A stretch of DNA of 64,000 nucleotides from Heliopora coerulea (lineage: Eukaryota; Cnidaria; Anthozoa; Scleralcyonacea; Helioporidae), in the NCBI GenBank assembly GCA_030142905.1, contig JASJOG010000057.1, forward strand, positions 1,597,501-1,661,500. The letters run 5' to 3'. Shown piece by piece: positions 12,128-23,669 of the stretch. The translations under genes and the position numbers were made by a program. Position 1 is the stretch's first letter. Each line of letters opens with the position of its first letter. The notes under the pieces are model-generated. The model saw only the letters and a program-made list of their open reading frames with translations. It did not search any database and was not told the DNA's origin.

Positions 12128-13160
12128 TCTTTTATTGCTGCTTTACTAGCATTACGGGGCAGACCCCTATCCTTTTTTATCCTCAGAGCTCACTTGAGTT
12201 AAAAAAGTGATTAACTATTTACTTACAACCACAACAATAAATCCTTAGTTTATAATGGGTAAGGTGTAAAAGCACAGGGGATTAGTTTGGTGCTTGAGCG
12301 TCATTTTGTTTGTTTGAAAAAGAATTAAAAAGTATTTTTGGATAATGCTGGTTATACAGACTGTTCAGTAATGTTTACTTCAACAGATTCCAGTTTATAT
12401 TTAAGAGAATATTGTGCTTTAGTAGAATTGCTCCCGGTGTCTGTCGTTTGAGTCAGCCACTTCGGAAATCATTGTTGAAATGATGGGTTTGTTTTAGTTT
12501 CTAGCAACTAAGAATCATTAAAATTGAATGTACTATTATGATCCAATCTAACCTTGATTCCATATGTTGGTTCACTTTGACGGAAGAATTCCATGAAGTT
12601 CAGGATTTTCGGTTAAGATTTTCGACTAACGTGTGCGCCTGTTCTAGTTACAATGATTTGTTCTAATTTGCTTGCATACACATTCTATGATGTCATTAAC
12701 GAAGTTTTTCGTCACTCAAGCAGAGCTGACCGAGAACAGCTTGTTATTCAGATAGTTTCAATTTTCAGTTTACCCACCGTGAAACCCAATGGATTGTTTG
12801 AATTAATCTGGCCTTGTAGTCGCTGGTTTTGAATCCCATCTTTCAGCGAATATAACATGTTGGTCTGAAAGATCAGTTTATTTGCACATTTATCACTTAC
12901 TTGACATCGAAATAGGTTTTACAAAAGGGGAACCGATTGAGTTCCAAGAACAAATGAACAATCTTTACACGCTTTTTGTTTCATGTGTTTATTTATTTGT
13001 TCATTTGTTTATATTTTTTCCTCCATCTTTTCTCACGTTTTTTCCCCGCACAAATAGTGGATATTTTATTGCGCTTACGACGTTGGAAATTAGTCCACTC
13101 TTACTTTAGGTCTATTGTTCCTTTTTATGTTACATAATCATTACGTTATCAACGAATTTG
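12128..13160. other. Intergenic; nothing recognised
   Basis: About 1 kb between two minus-strand genes. It should hold the promoter of the PP2C-like gene and the 3' UTR of the SLC35G1-like gene. No coding signal is seen. Confidence 0.5.
13065..13070 (-). terminator. Polyadenylation signal for the SLC35G1-like gene
   Basis: AATAAA on the minus strand, about 90 bases past the stop codon at 13161-13163. Confidence 0.5.
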
Positions 13161-14898
13161 TTATTTAGATGCATTCGTGTCCTTTCTTTCACTTGTTTTA
13201 GCTGTCCAACCGTTGAGGATCACAAGTACATTGCAAAAGGATACCAAAATAGCACCAGAGATACTGAAGGCGCTTGGTTTCTTGTCGAAGAAAACCAATT
13301 GAAAGATGAAGGCTAAAACAATGTCGAATGTGCGAACTAAAGCAACTGTACTTGCTCTCTCCGTCTGAAGGGACTTGGCTAACAGGCATTGGCCTCCTGG
13401 AGAAAAAGGTCAAAGACGTTTACTGATTTGCTGGGAAACGTTCAGGCTTGGAGAAAGGAAAAATATGATATGGAATTGAAATTTTGAAATCAAGATAAAT
13501 AGGAATTTTATTTGCACGCCAAATCTTCATAAGTTTTTAAGGATCTGATTATCTTTTGACTATTTCAGGGGAAGGTAGAATGAAGTTGGTAATTCAGTCA
13601 ATTTCCATCGACTGCTAAATGTTCCTCTTTCTTATACAGAGTGTATTCACTCTGTCCCCAGAGATTCGAATAACATTTCATGGCGGCCGCGTTGGCGTAC
13701 CTAACAAAAGAAGATGATCAAAATTCTTTTGTGAAGGAACATTAACATGCATGGCGGCTATAATGTCAAGTTCATACGTTCTATAAATTGGAGATTAAAT
13801 TTGATCTCATGTTTTTATGTAAAAGTTTAATCGTGAAATTTATTCCACGACGTTATTTCTCAATTTTGAATTTTTAGCTGCAGTTCGTCTGCATGAAAAT
13901 ATTGAGCATTCGTATCGCAAAAATGAAATTTTAGTAAGATTACAGGCAGAGAAGATGTGAACTTCTCTGCCATTTTTTTTTTCTTCTATTACGGTGCGAT
14001 CCTTTCTTTTTAAACGAAATTGTGTAAACGACTGTGTATTTTAGTTTTGCTTTGTATTTCGTTCTTATAAAAAAACCAAAACAAAGATTAAACATTTCAA
14101 AAAGGGCAAATACTGTGAACACTTACCAATAGCACACAAACCAATGAGTACAATCAGAAACTGGTGACCACAAGTGACTTCACGCAGAGCTCCTGGGTAG
14201 AGACACAGGAGGCCGGTACCTAAACTACCTACCAAGGCAAGGTAGAAAGATGGCATCAGACAGTGAACTCCACGAGCTTGCTTCACTAAAATAATGCTGA
14301 CTGATGTCAGAATGGCGCCTGTGATAGCAACCAGGCTGTACACGGAATGACTCCAGCTTTCAAAACTGGAAACCAAGAAATTCGTTGGTTGAGCGATGAG
14401 TAGAACGCCAAGGAAACATAACGCGGTCGATACAGCGTCTGCTTTGCTCCATTTCTCACCCAAAAAACAGAAAGCGAGGATCCCTGTAAAGATCGGTGAT
14501 GCAAAAATTAACACTGTTGCGTCGGGTAAGGGCATGTGTTGGAAAGCATAGAACTGGAAACACAGTGCAGACGAACCAGCCGCTCCACGCAGAACCAGCA
14601 GACAGGTTTGGTACAGGTTTTCACGTTCAGGCAAAGGATTTACTCCATGATAGATCAGCATGGGTACTGTGAATATAAGTTGGACTAGACTTCGGTAAAA
14701 CACTGCTTGGATTGCTTGGATTTCATCGACAACATGAACTAGAACGGAGGACGTGGCGAAGAAGAAGCAAGATCCAGCTGCATACAAAAGACCCGGTCTA
14801 GCACGATAGTTATTTAGGGTTGCTATTAGATATTCCATTCTGCGACCTACGTGTGGCAGAATGTCATCATGTAAAGTTTTGTATTTGGCAAAAAACAT
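13161..14898 (-). CDS. SLC35G1: SLC35G1-like drug/metabolite transporter (EamA repeats)
   Basis: Exon 1 is 14898-14127 (donor GTAAGT) and exon 2 is 13396-13161 (acceptor CTCCAG); the frame continues through a Gly codon for a product of 335 residues, close to the usual SLC35G length. The sequence is almost all membrane helices, about ten, in two EamA halves. Family hallmarks include YAAGSCFFFATSSV, QAVFYRSLVQLIF, LRGAAGSSALCFQFYAF, MPLPDATVLIFASPIFTG and, across the junction, GGQCLLAKSLQTERAS with VALVRTFDIVLAF. SLC35G proteins are multi-pass membrane proteins of the DMT superfamily whose substrate is poorly defined. ATG 14898 is the first in-frame Met. The neighbour across about 1 kb is RPL41 on the other strand. 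The family call is firm; the exact paralogue (G1 rather than another G member) is less so. Confidence 0.85.
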
Positions 14899-15879
14899 AA
14901 TTCTTCTACAGCATTAGTTGACGAAGAGTCACTTGAACTCACTGAAGTTATGAAAGTGAACAGTTGTTCCAATGATACACCATTCTTATAGCCTTAATGA
15001 AGTTGCAACAACTTGACGAGCTCCTTTCATTATCTACCGTTACTGCCCCACTCCTACACTTTTTAAAATCTAGCCTCTCATAATTAGTTTTCCTGACCAT
15101 ATTTTAAGATAACTGATACACTTACTCACAGCCAATTACCACGAACTTTGAACAAACAATTGCCTCAAACTTGTTTAACTTCTTTCATATTTTAATTTTT
15201 TCATTTGTAAAAAGCTCGATTTTTGTAAGTAAAAAGCTTGGAGTATTTTGAGATCTCACTATAAGTACATTTGTTTAAATAATAAAATTATGCAGACGTT
15301 TCACAGGTTTTCTCATTAAAACAGTGATGAACATCCTGAAAGTGTTGACTGTTACAGGCAACGAATATGCGAACATCTGCATCTTAGCTGTTGATTGTAA
15401 AGCATGATAAATGTGAATAAACAATACAATTGACATGCATTGTTTTTTTTGGAGAATGGTTGTATGAAGACATCAAACTATCCTCCGTCAAGATAGAGTT
15501 TAAATACAGTTATTTTTGGATTTCGAATAATAGGGTTTTACTGGGATTTCACTCGAAAAGTTATGTATTTTTACGGAAAATTTATAGATTTTCGGCGAGC
15601 CGTGAAACGAACACTTGTTTTGTTTATTTTACACGGCAATTTTTTGTAATCATTCGTGAGACTTTTCTGAAATCCGTATGGCTTATCACGATACTGTCTA
15701 AACCTGAAAGCTATGGAGTGAAGTGATTCTAAAACGGGAAAGGCAGGCAGCACTTCGCGCTTGTGCTTCAATTTGACTAACTTCACAAGAGGTTAAAAAA
15801 CGGATGGTAAAAGATCGTAGGGCTGATACTCGTAGTGTGGGTATTGACTACCTATTCACGCTGTGAGTGATGGGTAATT
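14899..15879. other. Divergent intergenic region between SLC35G1-like and RPL41
   Basis: About 1 kb separating two divergently transcribed genes. It presumably contains both promoters. An open frame at 15430-15726 shows no family signature and was not called. Confidence 0.45.
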
Positions 15880-15909
15880 CTTTCCTGCAGCCGCCATTGA
15901 AGTCGCTTG
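15880..15909 (+). promoter_or_regulatory. Probable RPL41 non-coding first exon with TOP-like start
   Basis: CTTTCC at 15880-15885 resembles the 5' terminal oligopyrimidine start of ribosomal-protein mRNAs. It is followed by about 24 bases and a donor (CTTG then GTGAGT at 15910). This fits a short untranslated first exon for RPL41. The precise start site is inferred. Confidence 0.5.
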
Positions 15910-16026
15910 GTGAGTTTAACATTTATTGACCAAACATCCATAAAAATCTGGCGTTATTATTAACATCGCGTTGAATTGTATGCCCTGCAGCTTAGGTGAA
16001 GAGTTCAACGACTCTTTCAGTTTGAA

Positions 16027-16588
16027 ATGAGGGACAAGGTGTGTATAAACGTGTAGATTTTTGACATTAGCTTCATCAGTATCACTTCTTTGAAAAAGCT
16101 TCTATCAGCTACTTTTCTCAAACGTACCTTTTTGTCTTGTTTCTTTGCAGTGGAGGAAGAAACGTATGCGAAGGTATGAAAAATTTATGAAATAGCATCG
16201 AAATATTTGGATTAGATGCGTCATCCTCACGCTTTTTTGGTTCTTCCAAACAATTGACTTGTGACATTTGTTGACCTAAAAGCAACGAAATATACTAAAG
16301 AAGCAAAATACTACTCGTATGTCAAAGTTTAAATCGATTCATCTAAAGACTAGCAACTTTTACCTTCTATTGAAATCTGTGGTTAAGTAATACACTTGCT
16401 ACAAACAGTCCAAGTGTCAAACATCTTTTCAGACACACTATGAAACAGGCCTGTCTTCATTTGGTAAACTATTTCCATTTGATCACAGGTTTGCCACCCA
16501 ATTCTGTGTAAAAGGTAAATGTTTTTTGTATTGTGTGTTTGTTAGATTGAAACGAAAGCGCAGAAAGATGCGTGCCAGATCCAAGTAG
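16027..16588 (+). CDS. RPL41: Ribosomal protein L41 (eL41), 25 residues
   Basis: Three tiny coding exons: 16027-16038 (ATG plus three codons, donor GTGTGT), 16151-16173 (acceptor TTTGCAG, donor GTATGA) and 16546-16588 (acceptor GTTAG, stop TAG). They splice in frame to 25 residues, mostly Arg and Lys, including WRKKRMRRLKRKRRKM; this is the universal eL41 of the large ribosomal subunit. From memory, both intron positions match the human gene. The leader exon upstream joins either at 16021 (acceptor CTTTCAG) or at 15991 (acceptor CCTGCAG). Residue 3 is Asp where most animals have Ala, the one odd feature; the remaining sequence is canonical. The gene is too short and too split to show up as an open frame. 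Confidence 0.9.
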
Positions 16589-17649
16589 GCTGGATAAGTT
16601 AGATGTAGACTTGGAACTGTCTGAAGTCACCAGAGAATGAATGGTACAAGAGCTAATTTGCCTAAAAAGGGATGTAAAGCAATTTATGAACAGTGATAAA
16701 GTTCCCAGGAGGAGCTTCATAAAGGAAAAAGACTATTCTTTCATATGATGACACCTTGTCTGCAAACCAACTATATGTAATTTTTTTGTTTGGGTCAAAT
16801 AAAAGTTCAAAATAAAGATTGTTGCAAAGTGCATCTCAGATAGACTACCTGTTGCCTAGACATCCTTAAATTTATTTAAATGGCCTAATATAACCGACTG
16901 CAAACCACTGATATTCAATAAACATTTTTTGCTGTGCATCAAACTTGTTACAAGTGAACTGCATCTTAAACAAGTTCAGGATGCAGCCAGGTGAGGAATC
17001 AGACATGGTTTGATGCTATTCTGGCTTAAGAGTTTATGAAAGCAACTTAAAAAGCTACTGTTCATTACCTTGAACTGCATCTTGTCATATATCTTCAGAT
17101 AATTCCATGGGTTATCCTCAAGTTGGTTCTTCCAATTTATAAATTTTTCCTTAACTCTTCTTGGCCTGTACGAGACTTCGATTTTGCACTTGCAAACATG
17201 GAACAATTTAACCCATCAATAGCAGACATCTGACCAGAAAAGGTTAAAATAGCAAGAGGTAGGGTGTTAACACATGGCCTGTAATGAGACAAAATGGATG
17301 GCAACAAGTACAGCCCATTAAAAAAGTTGCCAAAGAAGGCTAATGTGTGGAATGGTTGCCAACAATGCTTGCTGGTGAATAATTGTGTAACTCCTCATTG
17401 CCTATTTGGTATTTCACTGGTAGGAGGCAACCTGAATTTTGGTAGTTACCTTGTGTAGCTAATGATGACAGCTTGGTTTATTTGCATGTTTTTGTCAGTT
17501 TTTATACTCACAAATATTGAAAAATGGCCTTTGTGAAGTGGCCCAAAAGGGGAGATACTTGCATACAGTATTAATGCGGTCGTGGGATTATTCACCCAAC
17601 GCCAGCTACACGCGTGTGAAGCTCCCGCAGAAATTATTCTTATGTAAAC
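16589..17649. other. RPL41 3' region and intergenic DNA
   Basis: Holds the RPL41 3' UTR and then about 800 bases with nothing recognisable up to the BTB gene. The minus-strand open frame over 16469-16720 is antisense to the RPL41 last exon and is not a gene. Confidence 0.5.
16798..16803 (+). terminator. Polyadenylation signal for RPL41
   Basis: AATAAA about 210 bases past the RPL41 stop; a second AATAAA lies about 14 bases on. Confidence 0.45.
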
Positions 17650-20600
17650 ATGGCGGCAGATTTAATTGCAGTTGATAGCAACTATGAAACGAACACCAAA
17701 GTATGGTGTAGAACAGAAGCTTTGGTTGAAGACTTAAGGTTCTTAATGAAAGATAGAGATTCCTGTAACGTTATATTCATTATTGGGAATACGAAAGAGC
17801 GTTTTTATGCCCACACTTTAATCCTGAGAGCAAGGTGCGCCAAGTTTCGCGAGTGGAGTGACATGCCAGGTTGCCGATCTCCTGCTTGTATAACCGAGGA
17901 ACACATGAAAGCTGAGGTGTTTAAAAAGGTCTTAGAGTATATTTATACGGGAAAGGTAAGAATTGCTGGAGGAGTCAGAGTAGTTTGAAACTAGTAGTTT
18001 GAAGAGTAGTTTGAAGCATAGCAACTTCAACACTGAACTGAAACACAAACCTCACATCCAAACTGAAACCCAACGCAGAAGACAACGCAACGTAACCTGG
18101 TATAATCCACCCTACAGCAAAAACGTCAAAACTAACATCGCACGCGACTTCTTGCAACTAATCGACAAACACTTCCCGCCAAACAACAGACTACACAAAC
18201 TATTCAACAGACACACTATCCGTGTTAGTTACAGCTGCAGCGATAACATGGAAACATTTATTAAAAGGCACAACAATACAATACTAAAGCGACACGACAA
18301 TCAAGAGAAACCACCTTGCACAAAAAACACTCGACTATGTAACTGCAGGAAACCTGAACAATGTCCTGTAAAAGGCACTTGCCTACAAACCAGCGTCCTT
18401 TACAAGGCAAGAGTAACGACCACTGACAACAACGAGACGAAGACATACATAGGTGTAACAGGTAACGACTTCAAAACCAGGTACCGAAACCATTGCAAAT
18501 CGCTCAACAACAAAAAATACTTAAACGAAACCGAGCTTTCAAAGCACATTTGGAACCTGAAAGACAACAAACGCAAATACACAATCGCGTGGGATATCAT
18601 CAAACAAATTCCATCATACAAGGCAGCATCAAGAAAATGTCGCCTGTGCCTCGAAGAAAAATTGTTTATCCTAAAGAGACAAGGGAAAAACATTTTGAAC
18701 AGACGGTCCGAACTATTCAGCAAATGCCGACATGTAACCAAACACTTCCTTTAAACTTTCGTCACCTGTATATATATGAATAATTAAATCTTATCTGTCA
18801 GTTGCCTGATGATCGCCTGAGCGCGTGAAACTCAGAGTAGTGACAGCAAAATTTTTGTCTTTCGTATTTACTTATTCGCTCTACCAGCAACGGTATTGAG
18901 CGCTCTATATTTTCATATCAACGCTGTAACCTTCGTGGTACTCATCATTGCTGTATACACGCTCCTGTCTAAAGTTGAGCGCTCTCCTTGGTGTGAAAGA
19001 TATACGACAAATATGCAACAGATCAGGTTTAATTATTCATTAAAAAACATTGGCCTACCAACCAAAGACAACTACCTAAGAAACCTCATCAACAAGACTG
19101 AAAGTATGATACAACGTATGCGATGGAAAGCTCATTTCTTCTTGCTGAACAACGGAGATGACAACCGAACAGCCAGCAACACCTACGGCCTGAAATCAAA
19201 GCATGGCGCGCCATCCGTCTTAAATCTCAAACCTTTTGAAGATGACGTTGCCAAAATGATCGAATCGGCGAAATTCCGAAACATAAGCGACAATTTCATC
19301 CAAACGCTCGAGCGAGACAAAAGAAAAATCAACGCCTCAAGTAATGTCTTTATCCCTGCGGACAAAACACGAAACTTTTATGAAATGGACGCCTCCACTT
19401 ACGACAAACTGCTAACTGAAAATGTGACGAAAACCTACAAGCACGCATCAGACGACACCAAGCTTGAAATCAACGATGAATTAAAATCCATTGCCAGTGA
19501 ATTGAAGATAACCAATCGCATTGACCCTATGAATGAAACTCCTGCTTTTATCTCACTGAAAGATCACAAACCAGACTTTGAAAACCATCCTAAATGCCGA
19601 CTCATCAACCCTGCTAAAAGTAACCTCGGAAAAGTCAGCAAATCCATCTTAGACAAGATCAACAATGATATTAGACGGCAGACCCAAGTAAACCAATGGC
19701 GTAACTCTACCGACGCTATCTCGTGGTTCCAATCTATTCCCGACAAACAAAGAAAATCATTTATATCTTTCGACATCATAGACTTCTACCCCTCCATCAC
19801 CGAACAACTACTCGACCGGTCTATTTCATGGGCAAGCCAATTCACAGATATCACGGACAGAGACATCAACATAATCAAACACGCACGCAAATCTCTCCTC
19901 TTCCACAAAAACCGCGCTTGGTCCAAACGCAACGCCGACAGCACTTTCGACGTTACAATGGGAAGCTTTGACGGTGCAGAAATCTGCGAACTCGCCGGGC
20001 TTTTCATCCTAAATTCACTAGAAGAAAGATTTGGGAAAAACGTCGGATTATACCGCGACGATGGCCTAGCAGTTGTCAACACACGCTCAGGAAGACTATG
20101 CGACAAGGAAAGGAAAGAACTCATCAGCACATTTAATGACCTCGGACTTAAAATTACTATTCTGACGAACCAGCAACGCTCCAACTTCCTCGACTTGACA
20201 TTCGACCTGACTAACGGTACTTACAAACCCTACAGAAAACCCAACGACGAACCTATTTACATTAACAGCTCATCAAACCATCCACCCTCCATTATACGAG
20301 AACTTCCTCACTCTATCAACCGACGAATTAACGTGCTATCTTGCAACAAAGAAGCATTTGACGAAGCAGCACAAACGTACAACAACGCCTTGAAGCATAG
20401 CAACTTCAACACTGAACTGAAACACAAACCTCACATCCAAACTGAAACCCAACGCAGAAGACAACGCAACGTAACCTGGTATAATCCACCCTACAGCAAA
20501 AACGTCAAAACTAACATCGCACGCGACTTCTTGCAACTAATCGACAAACACTTCCCGCCAAACAACAGACTACACAAACTATTCAACAGACACACTATCC

Positions 20601-23600
20601 GTGTTAGTTACAGCTGCAGCGATAACATGGAAACATTTATTAAAAGGCACAACAATACAATACTAAAGCGACACGACAATCAAGAGAAACCACCTTGCAC
20701 AAAAAACACTCGACTATGTAACTGCAGGAAACCTGAACAATGTCCTGTAAAAGGCACTTGCCTACAAACCAGCGTCCTTTACAAGGCAAGAGTAACGACC
20801 ACTGACAACAACGAGACGAAGACATACATAGGTGTAACAGGTAACGACTTCAAAACCAGGTACCGAAACCATTGCAAATCGCTCAACAACAAAAAATACT
20901 TAAACGAAACCGAGCTTTCAAAGCACATTTGGAACCTGAAAGACAACAAACGCAAATACACAATCGCGTGGGATATCATCAAACAAATTCCATCATACAA
21001 GGCAGCATCAAGAAAATGTCGCCTGTGCCTCGAAGAAAAATTGTTTATCCTAAAGAGACAAGGGAAAAACATTTTGAACAGACGGTCCGAACTATTCAGC
21101 AAATGCCGACATGTAACCAAACACTTCCTTTAAACTTTCGTCACCTGTATATATATGAATAATTAAATCTTATCTGTCAGTTGCCTGATGATCGCCTGAG
21201 CGCGTGAAACTCAGAGTAGTGACAGCAAAATTTTTGTCTTTCGTATTTACTTATTCGCTCTACCAGCAACGGTATTGAGCGCTCTATATTTTCATATCAA
21301 CGCTGTAACCTTCGTGGTACTCATCATTGCTGTATACACGCTCCTGTCTAAAGTTGAGCGCTCTCCTTGGTGTGAAAGATATACGACAAATATGCAACAG
21401 ATCAGGTTTAATTATTCATTAAAAAACATTGGCCTACCAACCAAAGACAACTACCTAAGAAACCTCATCAACAAGACTGAAAGTATGATACAACGTATGC
21501 GATGGAAAGCTCATTTCTTCTTGCTGAACAACGGAGATGACAACCGAACAGCCAGCAACACCTACGGCCTGAAATCAAAGCATGGCGCGCCATCCGTCTT
21601 AAATCTCAAACCTTTTGAAGATGACGTTGCCAAAATGATCGAATCGGCGAAATTCCGAAACATAAGCGACAATTTCATCCAAACGCTCGAGCGAGACAAA
21701 AGAAAAATCAACGCCTCAAGTAATGTCTTTATCCCTGCGGACAAAACACGAAACTTTTATGAAATGGACGCCTCCACTTACGACAAACTGCTAACTGAAA
21801 ATGTGACGAAAACCTACAAGCACGCATCAGACGACACCAAGCTTGAAATCAACGATGAATTAAAATCCATTGCCAGTGAATTGAAGATAACCAATCGCAT
21901 TGACCCTATGAATGAAACTCCTGCTTTTATCTCACTGAAAGATCACAAACCAGACTTTGAAAACCATCCTAAATGCCGACTCATCAACCCTGCTAAAAGT
22001 AACCTCGGAAAAGTCAGCAAATCCATCTTAGACAAGATCAACAATGATATTAGACGGCAGACCCAAGTAAACCAATGGCGTAACTCTACCGACGCTATCT
22101 CGTGGTTCCAATCTATTCCCGACAAACAAAGAAAATCATTTATATCTTTCGACATCATAGACTTCTACCCCTCCATCACCGAACAACTACTCGACCGGTC
22201 TATTTCATGGGCAAGCCAATTCACAGATATCACGGACAGAGACATCAACATAATCAAACACGCACGCAAATCTCTCCTCTTCCACAAAAACCGCGCTTGG
22301 TCCAAACGCAACGCCGACAGCACTTTCGACGTTACAATGGGAAGCTTTGACGGTGCAGAAATCTGCGAACTCGCCGGGCTTTTCATCCTAAATTCACTAG
22401 AAGAAAGATTTGGGAAAAACGTCGGATTATACCGCGACGATGGCCTAGCAGTTGTCAACACACGCTCAGGAAGACTATGCGACAAGGAAAGGAAAGAACT
22501 CATCAGCACATTTAATGACCTCGGACTTAAAATTACTATTCTGACGAACCAGCAACGCTCCAACTTCCTCGACTTGACATTCGACCTGACTAACGGTACT
22601 TACAAACCCTACAGAAAACCCAACGACGAACCTATTTACATTAACAGCTCATCAAACCATCCACCCTCCATTATACGAGAACTTCCTCACTCTATCAACC
22701 GACGAATTAACGTGCTATCTTGCAACAAAGAAGCATTTGACGAAGCAGCACAAACGTACAACAACGCCTTGAAGCATAGCAACTTCAACACTGAACTGAA
22801 ACACAAACCTCACATCCAAACTGAAACCCAACGCAGAAGACAACGCAACGTAACCTGGTATAATCCACCCTACAGCAAAAACGTCAAAACTAACATCGCA
22901 CGCGACTTCTTGCAACTAATCGACAAACACTTCCCGCCAAACAACAGACTACACAAACTATTCAACAGACACACTATCCGTGTTAGTTACAGCTGCAGCG
23001 ATAACATGGAAACATTTATTAAAAGGCACAACAATACAATACTAAAGCGACACGACAATCAAGAGAAACCACCTTGCACAAAAAACACTCGACTATGTAA
23101 CTGCAGGAAACCTGAACAATGTCCTGTAAAAGGCACTTGCCTACAAACCAGCGTCCTTTACAAGGCAAGAGTAACGACCACTGACAACAACGAGACGAAG
23201 ACATACATAGGTGTAACAGGTAACGACTTCAAAACCAGGTACCGAAACCATTGCAAATCGCTCAACAACAAAAAATACTTAAACGAAACCGAGCTTTCAA
23301 AGCACATTTGGAACCTGAAAGACAACAAACGCAAATACACAATCGCGTGGGATATCATCAAACAAATTCCATCATACAAGGCAGCATCAAGAAAATGTCG
23401 CCTGTGCCTCGAAGAAAAATTGTTTATCCTAAAGAGACAAGGGAAAAACATTTTGAACAGACGGTCCGAACTATTCAGCAAATGCCGACATGTAACCAAA
23501 CACTTCCTTTAAACTTTCGTCACCTGTATATATATGAATAATTAAATCTTATCTGTCAGTTGCCTGATGATCGCCTGAGCGCGTGAAACTCAGAGTAGTG

Positions 23601-23626
23601 ACAGCAAAATTTTTGTCTTTCGTATT

Positions 23627-23669
<43 letters not shown>

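Larger units (their letters stand above)
18012..23629 (+). mobile_element. Tandem Penelope-like retroelement array (2 full + 1 truncated unit)
   Basis: The array is a direct tandem with a 2379-bp period inside intron 1 of the BTB-TLDc gene, same strand. A 5'-truncated unit begins at 18012, two full units follow, and the array stops at about 23629 where it runs into (TA)n. The ORFs of the two full units translate identically. Each unit has one ORF (RT, Cys-rich finger, GIY-YIG endonuclease) and about 258 non-coding bases holding a hammerhead ribozyme. C-terminal GIY-YIG, tandem units, hammerheads and insertion at microsatellites are all known traits of endonuclease-bearing PLEs. I do not assign a named PLE clade. 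No target-site duplication was found. Confidence 0.85.

Noticed and set aside
20779..21120. 113-codon minus-strand frames inside each PLE unit
   Set aside because: Exact antisense shadows of the GIY-YIG region, repeated with the unit.
18896..21133. Start of the PLE protein at 18896 (745 residues)
   Set aside because: The first codon there is TTG; the first ATG in frame is 19013. I used the ATG and noted the open upstream stretch separately.
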